From: a virus
DNA: 64,000 bases
Strand: one strand, 5' to 3'
Virus record (IMG/VR): IMGVR_UViG_3300009419_000010
Location: 44,763 to 108,762 of that record
The translations under genes were made by a program, and so were the position numbers. Shown here piece by piece: positions 50,847-58,736 of the stretch. A model generated the notes under the pieces. It saw only the letters and a list, made by a program, of their open reading frames with translations. It made no database searches and was not told the origin of the DNA. How positions within the stretch are numbered: position 1 is the first letter of the stretch; every line of letters starts with the position of its first letter.

Positions 50847-50854
50847 AATACAAT
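50838..50854 (+). promoter_or_regulatory. AAAAACTAG-type promoter with leader
   Basis: AAAAACTAGAA then TACAAT, 24 nt to the ATG at 50879, giving a leader of about 18 nt. A TTGACT occurs 16 nt upstream of the hexamer. Confidence 0.72.
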
Positions 50855-50878
50855 AACCACCACAACGAAAATAATATT

Positions 50879-51232
50879 ATGGGATTAGATATGGGTTTAT
50901 ATTCCGCAAAGCGGAAAAATGATGAAATTGCTTATTGGAGAAAATTCAACGCACTACATCAGTGGTTTGTTGAAAATTTGGAAGGAGTTGATAATTGCGA
51001 ATACTCCCCAGTATCCAAAGAAAAATTGGAAGAATTGGTGAAAACGTTGGAAGAATTACAAACAACCAAAAACACAGAACTTCTACCAACTCAAAGTGGC
51101 TTTTTCTTCGGTTCAACGGAGTATGATGAATGGTATTGGGAAAACGTTGATAGAACTATCTCCACTCTAAAAGGGATTCTTGGAGACTTTGATTTTGAAA
51201 ACGATCAATTACTTTACAGCGCAAATTGGTAA
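50879..51232 (+). CDS. Conserved phage protein (MGLDM family)
   Basis: 117 residues. MGLDMGLYSAKRK, IAYWRKFNALHQWFVENLEG and LLPTQSGFFFGSTEYDEWYW are hallmarks of a widespread phage family of unknown role (EIxYWRKAN-IHxWFV, GFFFGSxxYDEWY). Confidence 0.88.
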   Translation: MGLDMGLYSAKRKNDEIAYWRKFNALHQWFVENLEGVDNCEYSPVSKEKLEELVKTLEELQTTKNTELLPTQSGFFFGSTEYDEWYWENVDRTISTLKGILGDFDFENDQLLYSANW

Positions 51233-51237
51233 AAATA

Positions 51238-51254
51238 AAAAACTAGAATACACT
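51238..51254 (+). promoter_or_regulatory. AAAAACTAG-type promoter
   Basis: AAAAACTAGAA then TACACT. An ATG touches the hexamer and a second, in frame, lies 9 nt on (51264); only the latter would be on the mRNA. Confidence 0.7.
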
Positions 51255-51263
51255 ATGCAGACA

Positions 51264-51524
51264 ATGTTAATTAATTATATCAGAAATGAAAATCGGAAAC
51301 CACACGGAGTCGTTGTGGCATTCAAACAAGACGGAAATATTCATTATGGATACTCTCTCCATAATCCTATTGACAAATGGGATCGTGAGCTTGGTATCAA
51401 AATTGCTGTGGCTCGTGCCAATGCGAATGAATTTCAATTGCCTAAAGTTGATAATCGCCTTAAATCGGTGAGTGAAGCAATTGAACATATGAAAACCCGC
51501 GCTAACAAATACTTCAAACAATAA
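51264..51524 (+). CDS. Hypothetical protein
   Basis: 86 residues. KPHGVVVAFKQDGNIHYGYS and GIKIAVARANANEFQLPKVD. The start at 51264 is preferred over 51255 from the promoter position. Confidence 0.68.
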   Translation: MLINYIRNENRKPHGVVVAFKQDGNIHYGYSLHNPIDKWDRELGIKIAVARANANEFQLPKVDNRLKSVSEAIEHMKTRANKYFKQ

Positions 51525-51527
51525 TAT

Positions 51528-51722
51528 ATGAGTAATAATAGCAATAATAGTAATGGTGGAATTGGATTTACTGGTCTTTTGACCGTGGCATTTGTAGTTC
51601 TGAAATTGTGTGGAGTAATTGCGTGGTCATGGTGGTGGGTTCTTTCCCCTATCTGGATTACCATTTTGTTAATAATCGCTATTGTGGTATTGGCAGTCAT
51701 CGTAAAATTATTTTGTGAATGA
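51528..51722 (+). CDS. Small conserved phage membrane protein
   Basis: 64 residues. Asn/Ser-rich start, then GIGFTGLLTVAFVVLKLCGV and WSWWWVLSPIWITILL, a common two-helix family in phages (GFxGLLTIVFIVLKLTGxIxWSWWWVL). Function unknown. Confidence 0.82.
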   Translation: MSNNSNNSNGGIGFTGLLTVAFVVLKLCGVIAWSWWWVLSPIWITILLIIAIVVLAVIVKLFCE

Positions 51723-52039
51723 TGATTCCTGAAAAAACATTACCTATTCATGAACTCAAGTATTATCACAATGATAATCTTGGGTTTGTGTTCATCGGTG
51801 CTTCAAAATCCTCTGATGATGCCATTCAAAGATTAGCACAATTTTTGGTGGATGTTGGAGTATCGAAAGAATTACCAGAATTTTATCAACGTGTTAAATC
51901 AAATGCAGTGGCATTTGTATATGGAGGTAATTCTGGATTTCAAAGTGGTGAGTTCTATCGCTCTGCCAATCGAATTAATCTGATGGGTATGTTTAAAATT
52001 GAAACATTGGGAGTATACTTAGATGGACTACAAGCTTAA
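51719..52039 (+). CDS. Hypothetical protein
   Basis: 106 residues with mixed alpha/beta pattern (NDNLGFVFIGASKSSDDAIQ and AFVYGGNSGFQSGEFYRSAN). ATGA overlap upstream. No family recognised. Confidence 0.68.
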   Translation: MMIPEKTLPIHELKYYHNDNLGFVFIGASKSSDDAIQRLAQFLVDVGVSKELPEFYQRVKSNAVAFVYGGNSGFQSGEFYRSANRINLMGMFKIETLGVYLDGLQA

Positions 52040-52040
52040 T

Positions 52041-52268
52041 ATGTTACCAATGGAATTAGGAGGGACTGCTATTCTTGATTACGATCCTGAATATCATCAT
52101 CTCATGGAAGAAACCTTAGTGCTTTGTGGTCGAGAGGATATTATTTTATGCTCTCGATCATATACAGATGAAGAGAAATATTCCATGCACCTAATTAGCG
52201 AAAATTATGACTTGACAGATTGGTGGGATGCCACTAAGATAATCAGTGAAAAGTATGCAAACAAATGA
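52041..52268 (+). CDS. Hypothetical protein
   Basis: 75 residues (MLPMELGGTAILDYDPEYHH). A start at 52023 would overlap the previous gene by 17 nt; 52041 follows TTAAT. Ends with a helix (DWWDATKIISEKYANK). Confidence 0.62.
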   Translation: MLPMELGGTAILDYDPEYHHLMEETLVLCGREDIILCSRSYTDEEKYSMHLISENYDLTDWWDATKIISEKYANK

Positions 52269-52689
52269 TATTACAATACCTCTGGAACTTTTTGATGGTA
52301 GATTCTCTCTTGAAGAAATCGCCACAATAAGTATGATCTTTGCCTCTCCAAATCTCTCTTTAAAAACTAGAGAACAATGGGGAGGTAATCTGAAGTGTAA
52401 TGAAATCACTGACAAATTAGTGAAAGATGGTATCATTAAATTTCATGATGATAAAATAGAAATCGACATAACGAGAAAACAAGAACCTATGAACATCCAT
52501 AAACAAATTGAAAACATTCTTGGTAAATATCAAATCAACCAAGAAGACCGAAATGACATCACTGACTTGCTGGAAACCATTGGACATGAATCCTTTGGTT
52601 CTGGTTACGAGAAAGGTTACGATGATGGTAGAATTGACTTCAATGAACCATCGTTCACATCTTATGGTAAAGAAGAGGATTACGTTTAA
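52255..52689 (+). CDS. Possible winged-helix protein
   Basis: 144 residues. Residues 15-75 (SLEEIATISMIFASPNLSLK, then a CNEITDKLVKDGIIK segment) look like a winged helix-turn-helix; the C-terminal part has GYEKGYDDGRIDF. A possible regulator. A near-match to the promoter motif at about 52370 is coding. Confidence 0.55.
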   Translation: MQTNDITIPLELFDGRFSLEEIATISMIFASPNLSLKTREQWGGNLKCNEITDKLVKDGIIKFHDDKIEIDITRKQEPMNIHKQIENILGKYQINQEDRNDITDLLETIGHESFGSGYEKGYDDGRIDFNEPSFTSYGKEEDYV

Positions 52690-52704
52690 AAACTAGAATA
52701 TACT
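52688..52704 (+). promoter_or_regulatory. AAAAACTAG-type promoter
   Basis: AAAAACTAGAA then TATACT, 6 nt, ATG at 52711. Confidence 0.8.
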
Positions 52705-52710
52705 CCTGTT

Positions 52711-52902
52711 ATGAAAGCAAGCTATCGAAAAATTAAAAACGGATTCTACCCTGTCATCATTTTTAATGACAAGTCAAGAATGACACATAAAGTATTGTGC
52801 TGCAATAAAGAATTGGCTACCAATTTGGCACAGAACGTTATTATAGGAATTGAAAAATATCAAAAAAATGAAAAAGGAGAAGAAAAAAAAGAATACGTTT
52901 AA
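52711..52902 (+). CDS. Small basic hypothetical protein
   Basis: 63 residues (KASYRKIKNGFYPVIIFNDK), ending in a Lys/Glu stretch. Overlaps the next gene. Confidence 0.66.
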   Translation: MKASYRKIKNGFYPVIIFNDKSRMTHKVLCCNKELATNLAQNVIIGIEKYQKNEKGEEKKEYV

Positions 52903-53044
52903 GATGTGGCTTGACGGTCCTGATATCGTATTACCTGATGGCTATCATTGGAATATGGAGTCAGGAGAAGTAATTGCCAACGATGGATCATGGCGCGGTG
53001 GTCTGGTCGATTTTTATAATAAACAAAAAGATGAATTAAACTAA
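52868..53044 (+). CDS. Small hypothetical protein
   Basis: 58 residues with a Lys-rich start (MKKEKKKKNTFKMWLDGPD) and a WNMESGEVIANDGSWRGG segment. Overlaps the previous gene by 35 nt. Confidence 0.58.
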   Translation: MKKEKKKKNTFKMWLDGPDIVLPDGYHWNMESGEVIANDGSWRGGLVDFYNKQKDELN

Positions 53045-53048
53045 CACT

Positions 53049-53501
53049 ATGAACAACAATCAGTTAATTAACGGCGTTGCTTTGTTTGATAAGCAAGTTA
53101 TCAAAAAGAAATGTCTCAAGGTTAAAGCTACTCTCAAAAAGGTGAGAGCGGCAAAATTAGAAAAGTTTTATGCTAAGCAAAAAGAGAAAGCTGATACGAT
53201 TCGAGAGAAGTATCAAAAATCATTTTGGTATAGGTTCAAACTGAAACGTGGAAAGATTAAGGATGTGAATCAACTGTCTAACAAGGATGTGATCATGACG
53301 TATAAAAAAGACATAAGACATAGTAACTTCGGTGAATGTTTACGTTTGATTGATTTCGCATTTGGTGACGAAGACATCGCTGCATACAAAAGAGATACTG
53401 CGAAATTATGCGATGAGCTAGTATCAGTCTGTGACGCATTGAAAGGCGATGAAATTTGGATTTCGTCTCAAGCGTGGAGCAAACTTAACGAAAAAATTTA
53501 A
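53049..53501 (+). CDS. Hypothetical protein, tandem paralog A
   Basis: 150 residues, Lys-rich, helical. It aligns with the next gene: KEKADTIREKYQKSFWYRFK, a DVIMTYKKDI middle and the closing IWISSQAWSKLNEK. Function unknown. Confidence 0.7.
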   Translation: MNNNQLINGVALFDKQVIKKKCLKVKATLKKVRAAKLEKFYAKQKEKADTIREKYQKSFWYRFKLKRGKIKDVNQLSNKDVIMTYKKDIRHSNFGECLRLIDFAFGDEDIAAYKRDTAKLCDELVSVCDALKGDEIWISSQAWSKLNEKI

Positions 53502-53939
53502 ATGAAAATTAAAGGAGCAGCAAGATTTAATACATCACTTGTGGAGGAAATCTGCAATATACAGATTGACCGTATCGTAGAAATTCGCAAAGAGAAGCTA
53601 AAAGCGGCATATGTTGAACAAGAGAAAGTGGCTGATGAATATCGTGCTTACGGTCAGAAATCATGGTGGCATAAACTCTTTGTTGGTCGTCAGTTGACAG
53701 GGTTGGATGATAAATTGGTTATCCTAAAACACATAGATAATATTGACTCTATTTGTAATTATAAGAAAGTTTGTTATCTGATCGATGTGTGTGAGTTGGA
53801 TAAAGATGCTAAATCATACGATTACGAACTTTACAATTTGTGTAGAGAATTACTTGATACTTGTAGTTCGGGAGTGAAGAACATCTGGCTAACTACAGAA
53901 ACATGGTCTAAGATCAATAGAGGTCGATTTAAAAACTAG
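53502..53939 (+). CDS. Hypothetical protein, tandem paralog B
   Basis: 145 residues, with KVADEYRAYGQKSWWHKLF and IWLTTETWSKINRGRF matching paralog A. Directly adjacent; last codons and TAG overlap the following promoter. Confidence 0.7.
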   Translation: MKIKGAARFNTSLVEEICNIQIDRIVEIRKEKLKAAYVEQEKVADEYRAYGQKSWWHKLFVGRQLTGLDDKLVILKHIDNIDSICNYKKVCYLIDVCELDKDAKSYDYELYNLCRELLDTCSSGVKNIWLTTETWSKINRGRFKN

Positions 53940-53947
53940 AATACACT
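53931..53947 (+). promoter_or_regulatory. AAAAACTAG-type promoter
   Basis: AAAAACTAGAA then TACACT, 6 nt, ATG at 53954. Confidence 0.8.
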
Positions 53948-53953
53948 CACGAC

Positions 53954-54910
53954 ATGCAACTTAACACTTTAGAAACAAAATTCGCCAAATGCTCATCCAT
54001 TGAAATTCCCGATGCGTTCTACAATCGCATGTCAACTGGTAACAATGAGATTGACACTATGTTTGGCACTGAACAATTCAAAGGATTCATGGCAGGTAGT
54101 GCCATCACCATCACTGGCACTCCAGGTGCTGGTAAATCCACTCTTCTCTGTCAGGTGTCACAGATGCTCACCACACAAGGTAAACGTGCTGCAATCGCTT
54201 CTGGTGAAGAATCTCATATTCAAATCGCCTATGCTTGCAAGCGTCTCGGAGTGACTGATGTGGATGTGGCTCACATCAAGGATGTGGAAGAAATCGCTGC
54301 TGCCATGCACTCATATGATTTCATGGTCGTGGATAGCTTTCAAGCTCTTCGTTCTAATAAGAATATGAAGAAGAGAGAGTTCAATCAATATGCACAAGAC
54401 TTGCTCCTTTCCACTGCTAAAGAGACTGGTTGCGTGTTGGTATTCGTTCTTCACATCACTGTCAGTGGTCTTCCCAAAGGTGGCACTGATGTTATCCATG
54501 CTGTCGATGTGAACATGCGTGTAACGGTGGATAAAGATGACAATTCCATGCGTCTGATCGATGTTTATAAGAATCGCTTCGGTGAGACTAAGACTCACAT
54601 GGCTATTATGAATGCCAATGGTTTTGATTTCAAAGGTCTTTACACTGCTCCTACTGAGGAAGTCAAAGAGAAGAAAGATAAAGAACCTGCTAACGATAAG
54701 CGTAAAGAAGAAATTCTTGCAATGGATGAACCTCCTCACTTGACATTAGATCGTATCTGTGATAAGCTGAACGTGTCAGGTCAAACCGCTGGTAACATTC
54801 TACGTGAGATGGTTGGAGAGGGTAAGCTTCAGAAGTTCGGTCGTGGTGTGAATGCTGTGTGGAAGATCGCTCAAGAGTGTCAGAAATTACATAAAGAATT
54901 GACGAAATGA
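53954..54910 (+). CDS. RadA/RecA-like ATPase with C-terminal winged helix
   Basis: 318 residues. ITITGTPGAGKSTLLCQV (about 52-69) is Walker A, and YDFMVVDSFQAL (about 117-128) Walker B, in a RadA/KaiC/DnaB-type core; IASGEESHIQIAYACKRLG matches RadA's SGEES motif. The zinc finger and Lon-like domains of RadA are missing, replaced by a wing-type DNA-binding tail (LTLDRICDKLNVSGQTAGNI). Probable role in recombination or replication. Confidence 0.85.
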   Translation: MQLNTLETKFAKCSSIEIPDAFYNRMSTGNNEIDTMFGTEQFKGFMAGSAITITGTPGAGKSTLLCQVSQMLTTQGKRAAIASGEESHIQIAYACKRLGVTDVDVAHIKDVEEIAAAMHSYDFMVVDSFQALRSNKNMKKREFNQYAQDLLLSTAKETGCVLVFVLHITVSGLPKGGTDVIHAVDVNMRVTVDKDDNSMRLIDVYKNRFGETKTHMAIMNANGFDFKGLYTAPTEEVKEKKDKEPANDKRKEEILAMDEPPHLTLDRICDKLNVSGQTAGNILREMVGEGKLQKFGRGVNAVWKIAQECQKLHKELTK

Positions 54911-55131
54911 AAAATGAAATTAGATTAGGAATGGCGGCATTATCAGATGATGTATTTGCTGGATATCTTTGTAAAGATGGTAGAACTTGGAAACAAGGTA
55001 AACATACCGTGACCAGTGACTTCCTACAAACAATGATTCAGTATGTCGGAGTTAATAAATCCTTAGAAATCAATGTTGGTGGTAAACCAAAATATAAAAT
55101 TACTGTAAAAGAAATCGAAGAAGAATTATGA
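54907..55131 (+). CDS. Small conserved phage protein
   Basis: 74 residues. FAGYLCKDGRTWKQGKHTVT then SDFLQTMIQYV resembles a family of short phage proteins of unknown role. It is coupled by 4-nt overlaps to the ATPase and RNA ligase genes. Confidence 0.7.
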   Translation: MKNEIRLGMAALSDDVFAGYLCKDGRTWKQGKHTVTSDFLQTMIQYVGVNKSLEINVGGKPKYKITVKEIEEEL

Positions 55132-56528
55132 TTAGTATCTCAAAAAATTGTGATCCCAATTACCTTGCCACGGTGATTGAATGCCCTGAATTGAAACAGC
55201 ATCCAAACGCCGACCGTCTGGAGATTGCTACTGTGTTTGGTGGTGATGTGATCGTTGCCAAAGGACAATATCAAAAAGGCGAACCACTATGCTATTTTCC
55301 AGTGGAATCTTGTATCTCACAGAAGTTCTTAGCATGGGCAAATCTGTTAGATAAAGCAGAATCGAATGCTGATGGTAAGACCAAGGGTTTTTTCAGCATT
55401 AAGGGTGATGGATATTCTAGGGTGAAAGCAGTAAAGCTCCGTGAGATTCCAAGTCAAGGATTCCTTTTCAAAGTATCTAAGCTTGCTGAATACTATGGTG
55501 TTAAAGAATCTGTGTTCAAATTGAGAGAGTCATTTGATACTGTCAATGATGATCTACTGGCGAAGAAATATGTATCAGGAGAACGCAAGAGTGGCAATCA
55601 AAACGAATCTAAGAAGCGCATTCCAAAATGGATTGAAAATACTGTTCGTGTCTTCCCTCTTCCCATTCGTAAGCGTCTATACACTGGTATCAATTACCTC
55701 TATGATAAGAACAAGCAAGGTATCGGTAGCTTGATTGTGGATGGGCAATGGCACTTTCATGGTTCTACTGAGCAATTAGGTAAGAACATCTTCAAAGTCG
55801 ATCCTGATAATGATGTTGTGGTATCTTGTAAAATGCATGGAACGTCTGCGGTGTATGGTAATGTTCTTTGTAAAAAACCATTCAATATCTTCCGATACAT
55901 TGGTAATAAAATTGGATTGAATATTGAAGACACAGAACATAAATTGGTTTATTCGTCGAGAACTATCTTAAAGAATCGTCGTGATGGTAAATTCACTGAT
56001 GATGTTTGGGGTGTGATTGCATCTCGTTTGAATGGTAAGATTCCTAAGAATTATACAATCTATGGTGAGATCGTGGGATACACATCTTCTAACAAGATGG
56101 TGCAAAAGAATTACGATTACGGTGTCAAACAAGGCGAATGCGACTTCTTTGTCTATCGTATGACAGAGAACACTCCTAATGGTATTCGTGAATGCTCTTG
56201 GGGTGAAATTGAAGGATTTTGTATGGAAGAAGGAATCAAACAAGTTCCTGATTACTACAGAGGTAAAGCGAAAGATATGTTTAATATTTTTTACAAATCC
56301 GAATACGATCCTTCGATATGGAGAGAGAAATTCCTAACAGATTTGAAAGACAAGTATCTTGATAAAACTTGTGAGTTCTGCACTACTGGTGTCGTCAATG
56401 AAGGTATTGTTATTCGTAATGAAAATGATCCCAAGAAGACTGCTTTGAAATACAAGAGTCCAATGTTTTTATTAGGAGAATCTGCTGATAGAGACAAGGG
56501 AGAGACTAATATGGAGGAAGAGAACTAA
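55128..56528 (+). CDS. RNA ligase, DRB0094/Rnl5-like
   Basis: 466 residues. The N-terminal domain (ECPELKQHPNADRLEIATVF, then VIVAKGQYQKGE) is an OB-type fold like that of tRNA-binding domains. The nucleotidyltransferase has CKMHGTSAVYG (about 235, motif I KxHGTS in place of KxDG), IYGEIVGYT (IIIa), NEGIVIRNEN (IV) and ALKYKSP (V). A Trp/Arg insert lies between domains. It probably seals nicked or broken RNA. It is the second RNA ligase in the window. Confidence 0.88.
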   Translation: MISISKNCDPNYLATVIECPELKQHPNADRLEIATVFGGDVIVAKGQYQKGEPLCYFPVESCISQKFLAWANLLDKAESNADGKTKGFFSIKGDGYSRVKAVKLREIPSQGFLFKVSKLAEYYGVKESVFKLRESFDTVNDDLLAKKYVSGERKSGNQNESKKRIPKWIENTVRVFPLPIRKRLYTGINYLYDKNKQGIGSLIVDGQWHFHGSTEQLGKNIFKVDPDNDVVVSCKMHGTSAVYGNVLCKKPFNIFRYIGNKIGLNIEDTEHKLVYSSRTILKNRRDGKFTDDVWGVIASRLNGKIPKNYTIYGEIVGYTSSNKMVQKNYDYGVKQGECDFFVYRMTENTPNGIRECSWGEIEGFCMEEGIKQVPDYYRGKAKDMFNIFYKSEYDPSIWREKFLTDLKDKYLDKTCEFCTTGVVNEGIVIRNENDPKKTALKYKSPMFLLGESADRDKGETNMEEEN

Positions 56529-56529
56529 T

Positions 56530-57108
56530 ATGAAATTACTAATCACTCGTCATGGACAATCAGAGGGGAACATTAACAAGTCAGTCTATTTTAAAATGCC
56601 TGATTGGTCTGTTCCTCTAACAGAAAAGGGTAAAGAGCAAGCAAATAAAGTTGGGGAAGAGATTCGTGCAGAGCTTCTCTCATCAAATGAATTTTTATTG
56701 ATTCATAGTCCTTATGTGCGAGCAAAAGAGACAATGAAAATTATCAATACACACTTTCCTCTCTATATTCCATTTTATAAAGAAGAGCATGTCTTGATTC
56801 GCGAGCGTGAGTGGGGTAATCTCCGAAATGAATATGAAGCCTGTAAAAATAGAGAAGAACGCAATCACCTGTTTGACTTCTATCGTCGTCCTGATGGTGG
56901 GGAATCATTCGCTGATTGCCATCAGAGAGCATTCATCTTTCTGAATTGGTTGAAGACTCAAGCGGCTGACACTGCTGACACTGCTGTTATCGTGTCTCAT
57001 GGTGAATTTATCAAGACAATGCTGATGATCATTGACAACGTGAGTGTGGAAGACTTCGATAGAATTCCCAATGTTAAGAATTGTGAATTGATCATCCGCG
57101 AAATTTAA
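56530..57108 (+). CDS. Histidine phosphatase family protein
   Basis: 192 residues. ITRHGQSEGN (about 5-14) holds the catalytic His, SPYVRAKET the second Arg, REREWGNLRNE the acidic residue and VIVSHGEF the distal His. These enzymes dephosphorylate sugars, nucleotides or proteins. Starts 1 nt after RNA ligase. A link to RNA or sugar metabolism is only positional. Confidence 0.9.
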   Translation: MKLLITRHGQSEGNINKSVYFKMPDWSVPLTEKGKEQANKVGEEIRAELLSSNEFLLIHSPYVRAKETMKIINTHFPLYIPFYKEEHVLIREREWGNLRNEYEACKNREERNHLFDFYRRPDGGESFADCHQRAFIFLNWLKTQAADTADTAVIVSHGEFIKTMLMIIDNVSVEDFDRIPNVKNCELIIREI

Positions 57109-57123
57109 AAACTAGAATATACT
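57107..57123 (+). promoter_or_regulatory. AAAAACTAG-type promoter
   Basis: AAAAACTAGAA then TATACT, 6 nt, ATG at 57130. Confidence 0.8.
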
Positions 57124-57129
57124 GAACAC

Positions 57130-57525
57130 ATGACAAACGAATTGGAAACGAAATTGATTGGATGGCTCGAAACATCCGCACAGGCTATTGGAGACTTTGC
57201 TTCGAAAGAAGTGCCTCCTTTCATTCACGAATACCTTCACTGGAAATTCTTGGAGTGTTTTTATGCGCCTTGTATGGCACTATTAGGATTTGTCGTATTT
57301 GGACTTATTATGCGTAAATGTTGGAAAAAATATAAAAATGACAATGATCCTGCTCTATCAGAATTATATTTCGGTGGCGCAATTTGTTCTGGTATGTTTT
57401 TATTTACTACATTCTTTATCTTTATATGTAGTTCACTAAAAAACATACCCACAGCAATACAAATCAAAGTAGCACCAAAAGTATATTTTATGGAGAAAGC
57501 AACAGAACTTATTAAAAGTAAATAA
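57130..57525 (+). CDS. Two-helix membrane protein (paralog of 41214)
   Basis: 131 residues. IGDFASKEVPPFIHEYLHWK, two hydrophobic helices (about 42-62 and 82-103) and IQIKVAPKVYFMEKATELIK match the gene at 41214. The hydrophobic parts differ most. Confidence 0.78.
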   Translation: MTNELETKLIGWLETSAQAIGDFASKEVPPFIHEYLHWKFLECFYAPCMALLGFVVFGLIMRKCWKKYKNDNDPALSELYFGGAICSGMFLFTTFFIFICSSLKNIPTAIQIKVAPKVYFMEKATELIKSK

Positions 57526-57526
57526 T

Positions 57527-57724
57527 ATGGTAACAAAATTAGAAAAACAATACGATGCGGGAGAAAATCTATCTTCCATTCAAAAGATTGATGAAAAGCT
57601 TTCTATTCTTCGTGAATCTTGGCAAGATGCTAGTGAGGATAAAAAAAATAAATGGATGAAAATGATTAACGAACAACTCGATCAACGCTTGACATTGATG
57701 AGTATTCGTGATAACATGGGGTGA
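57527..57724 (+). CDS. Small helical protein
   Basis: 65 residues, charged helix (SILRESWQDASEDKKNKWMK). Its last codons and stop lie inside the tRNA-Ser gene (7-nt overlap). No family recognised. Confidence 0.65.
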   Translation: MVTKLEKQYDAGENLSSIQKIDEKLSILRESWQDASEDKKNKWMKMINEQLDQRLTLMSIRDNMG

Positions 57725-57807
57725 TGGCAGAGTGGTAATGCACCCGACTTGAAATCGGAGGTCAACCCTGACAGGTTGCGAGGATTCAATTTCTTCTCAC
57801 CCCGCCA
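57718..57807 (+). tRNA. tRNA-Ser (anticodon TGA)
   Basis: Acceptor GGGGTGA/TCACCCC, D-arm GCAGAGTGGTAATGC, anticodon stem CCGA/TCGG with loop CTTGAAA (anticodon TGA), long class II variable arm, and T-arm GAGGA-TTCAATT-TCTTC. Discriminator G at 57804; the CCA tail is encoded. All canonical features are present. Confidence 0.95.
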
Positions 57808-57809
57808 AT

Positions 57810-57883
57810 TGCGTGATGCCAGAGCGGTCTAATGGGGGAGATTGCAAATCTCTTGTTCGTCGGTTCAAATCCGACTCACGCAT
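57810..57883 (+). tRNA. tRNA-Cys (anticodon GCA)
   Basis: Acceptor TGCGTGA/TCACGCA, D-arm CCA/TGG, anticodon stem GGAGA/TCTCT with loop TTGCAAA (anticodon GCA), T-arm GTCGG-TTCAAAT-CCGAC, and discriminator T as expected for Cys. CCA is not encoded. Located 3 nt after tRNA-Ser. Confidence 0.95.
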
Positions 57884-57886
57884 CTT

Positions 57887-57903
57887 AAAAACTAGAATAC
57901 AAT
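57887..57903 (+). promoter_or_regulatory. AAAAACTAG-type promoter with leader
   Basis: AAAAACTAGAA then TACAAT, 21 nt to the ATG at 57925, directly after tRNA-Cys. Confidence 0.72.
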
Positions 57904-57924
57904 CAACACAACAAAATAATATAT

Positions 57925-58095
57925 ATGGCTAATCACAATACTAAATCGGCTCGCAAAGCGGGATTCGCAAGCAAGAAAGATCAAAACAACAATGGCACTC
58001 GTATTTTTGAGGGCAAAGCTTGTGACACTCGATGGGATGCCCCTGAGAGCAAACACAGAAGCCGCAAAGGTAATCAACGTAACCATTCCAATTAA
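57925..58095 (+). CDS. Small basic protein
   Basis: 56 residues, Lys/Arg/Asn/His-rich (MANHNTKSARKAGFASKKDQ and SKHRSRKGNQRNHSN). Own promoter. Charge suggests nucleic-acid binding, ribosome or host-factor contact; unknown. Confidence 0.68.
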   Translation: MANHNTKSARKAGFASKKDQNNNGTRIFEGKACDTRWDAPESKHRSRKGNQRNHSN

Positions 58096-58101
58096 CGATT
58101 T

Positions 58102-58285
58102 TTCGCTTCGGCAGTATCAATACATGACCAGAACCTCCCTCTACTATTCACTTAGCATGGAGACTGGTGGGATCGAGAAATAGAGCCTTCGGGTGCGCGG
58201 AAAAAGTCAGTAATGACAGGTAGTAATTCTATCCTCCCTAAAACTCGGATACTGAAAAGGTAGGCGCAGACCGTTCCGAAGCGAA
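58102..58285 (+). ncRNA. Structured RNA with two competing pairings
   Basis: TTCGCTTCGG (58102-58111) and CCGAAGCGAA (58276-58285) form a perfect 10-bp closing stem. A second CTTCGG (58187-58192), followed by TGCGC, can instead pair with GCGCA (58264) and CCGAAG (58276-58281). The exclusive options resemble a riboswitch or attenuator upstream of the gene at 58353. No known RNA family was recognised. Confidence 0.5.
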
Positions 58286-58340
58286 TTAATTTTAATCAAT
58301 AAATTATGAATATCACAGCATTCATTTGGGTAGAGTAATA

Positions 58341-58346
58341 TACAAT
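58341..58346 (+). promoter_or_regulatory. Promoter -10 hexamer, leaderless spacing
   Basis: TACAAT, then 6 nt (TTCATC), ATG at 58353; the AAAAACTAG part is absent (GAGTAATA instead). Confidence 0.5.
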
Positions 58347-58352
58347 TTCATC

Positions 58353-58727
58353 ATGAACGAACAACAAAAAGAAAACCTTAAATTGGGAATCAAAGCTTTA
58401 CGCGAAAATCCCTTAAAAGCAAAAGATAAAATGCGTGACTCATCTGGAGGACGATGCTGTCTCTGTGTCTTATCAGAAGTGGCAGAAGATATTCAGGGTG
58501 TTCCTCGCGGAACTTTCACGTATCGCGAACCTGATGGGGGAGATGATATAACACCAACAAGCGATCTTGCCGAAATCTTCGGATTGCGTAATGAATCTTG
58601 TTCAGAACAATTCAACTTTATGATTAATCATCAGATGGCATCTACATGGAATGATGGTTTCGGTTATGCGCGTGAAGCATCTCATGCAGAAATTGCCGAT
58701 ATGATCGAAAAAGAATTTTTAAGCTAA
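58353..58727 (+). CDS. Conserved phage protein with CCLCVL motif
   Basis: 124 residues. LKLGIKALRENPLKAKDKMR and GGRCCLCVLSEVAED match a widespread phage family (LRSGxYxQxxxxLRxxxGxCCLGVLCEL), where the second Cys pair may bind metal. Function unknown. The start is chosen from hexamer spacing; an ATG at 58326 lies upstream of it. Confidence 0.82.
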   Translation: MNEQQKENLKLGIKALRENPLKAKDKMRDSSGGRCCLCVLSEVAEDIQGVPRGTFTYREPDGGDDITPTSDLAEIFGLRNESCSEQFNFMINHQMASTWNDGFGYAREASHAEIADMIEKEFLS

Positions 58728-58736
58728 AACAACATC

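Noticed and set aside
52361-52380. A TTTAAAAACTAG match inside the gene at 52255.
   Set aside because: The hexamer is AACAAT after AGAG, no start codon follows in a new frame, and the sequence is explained by coding.
58102-58170. Similarity to eukaryotic U6 snRNA (CGCTTCGGCAG and TTAGCATGG).
   Set aside because: Only two short words match, the conserved ACAGAGA box is absent, and a phage U6 makes no biological sense; chance similarity.
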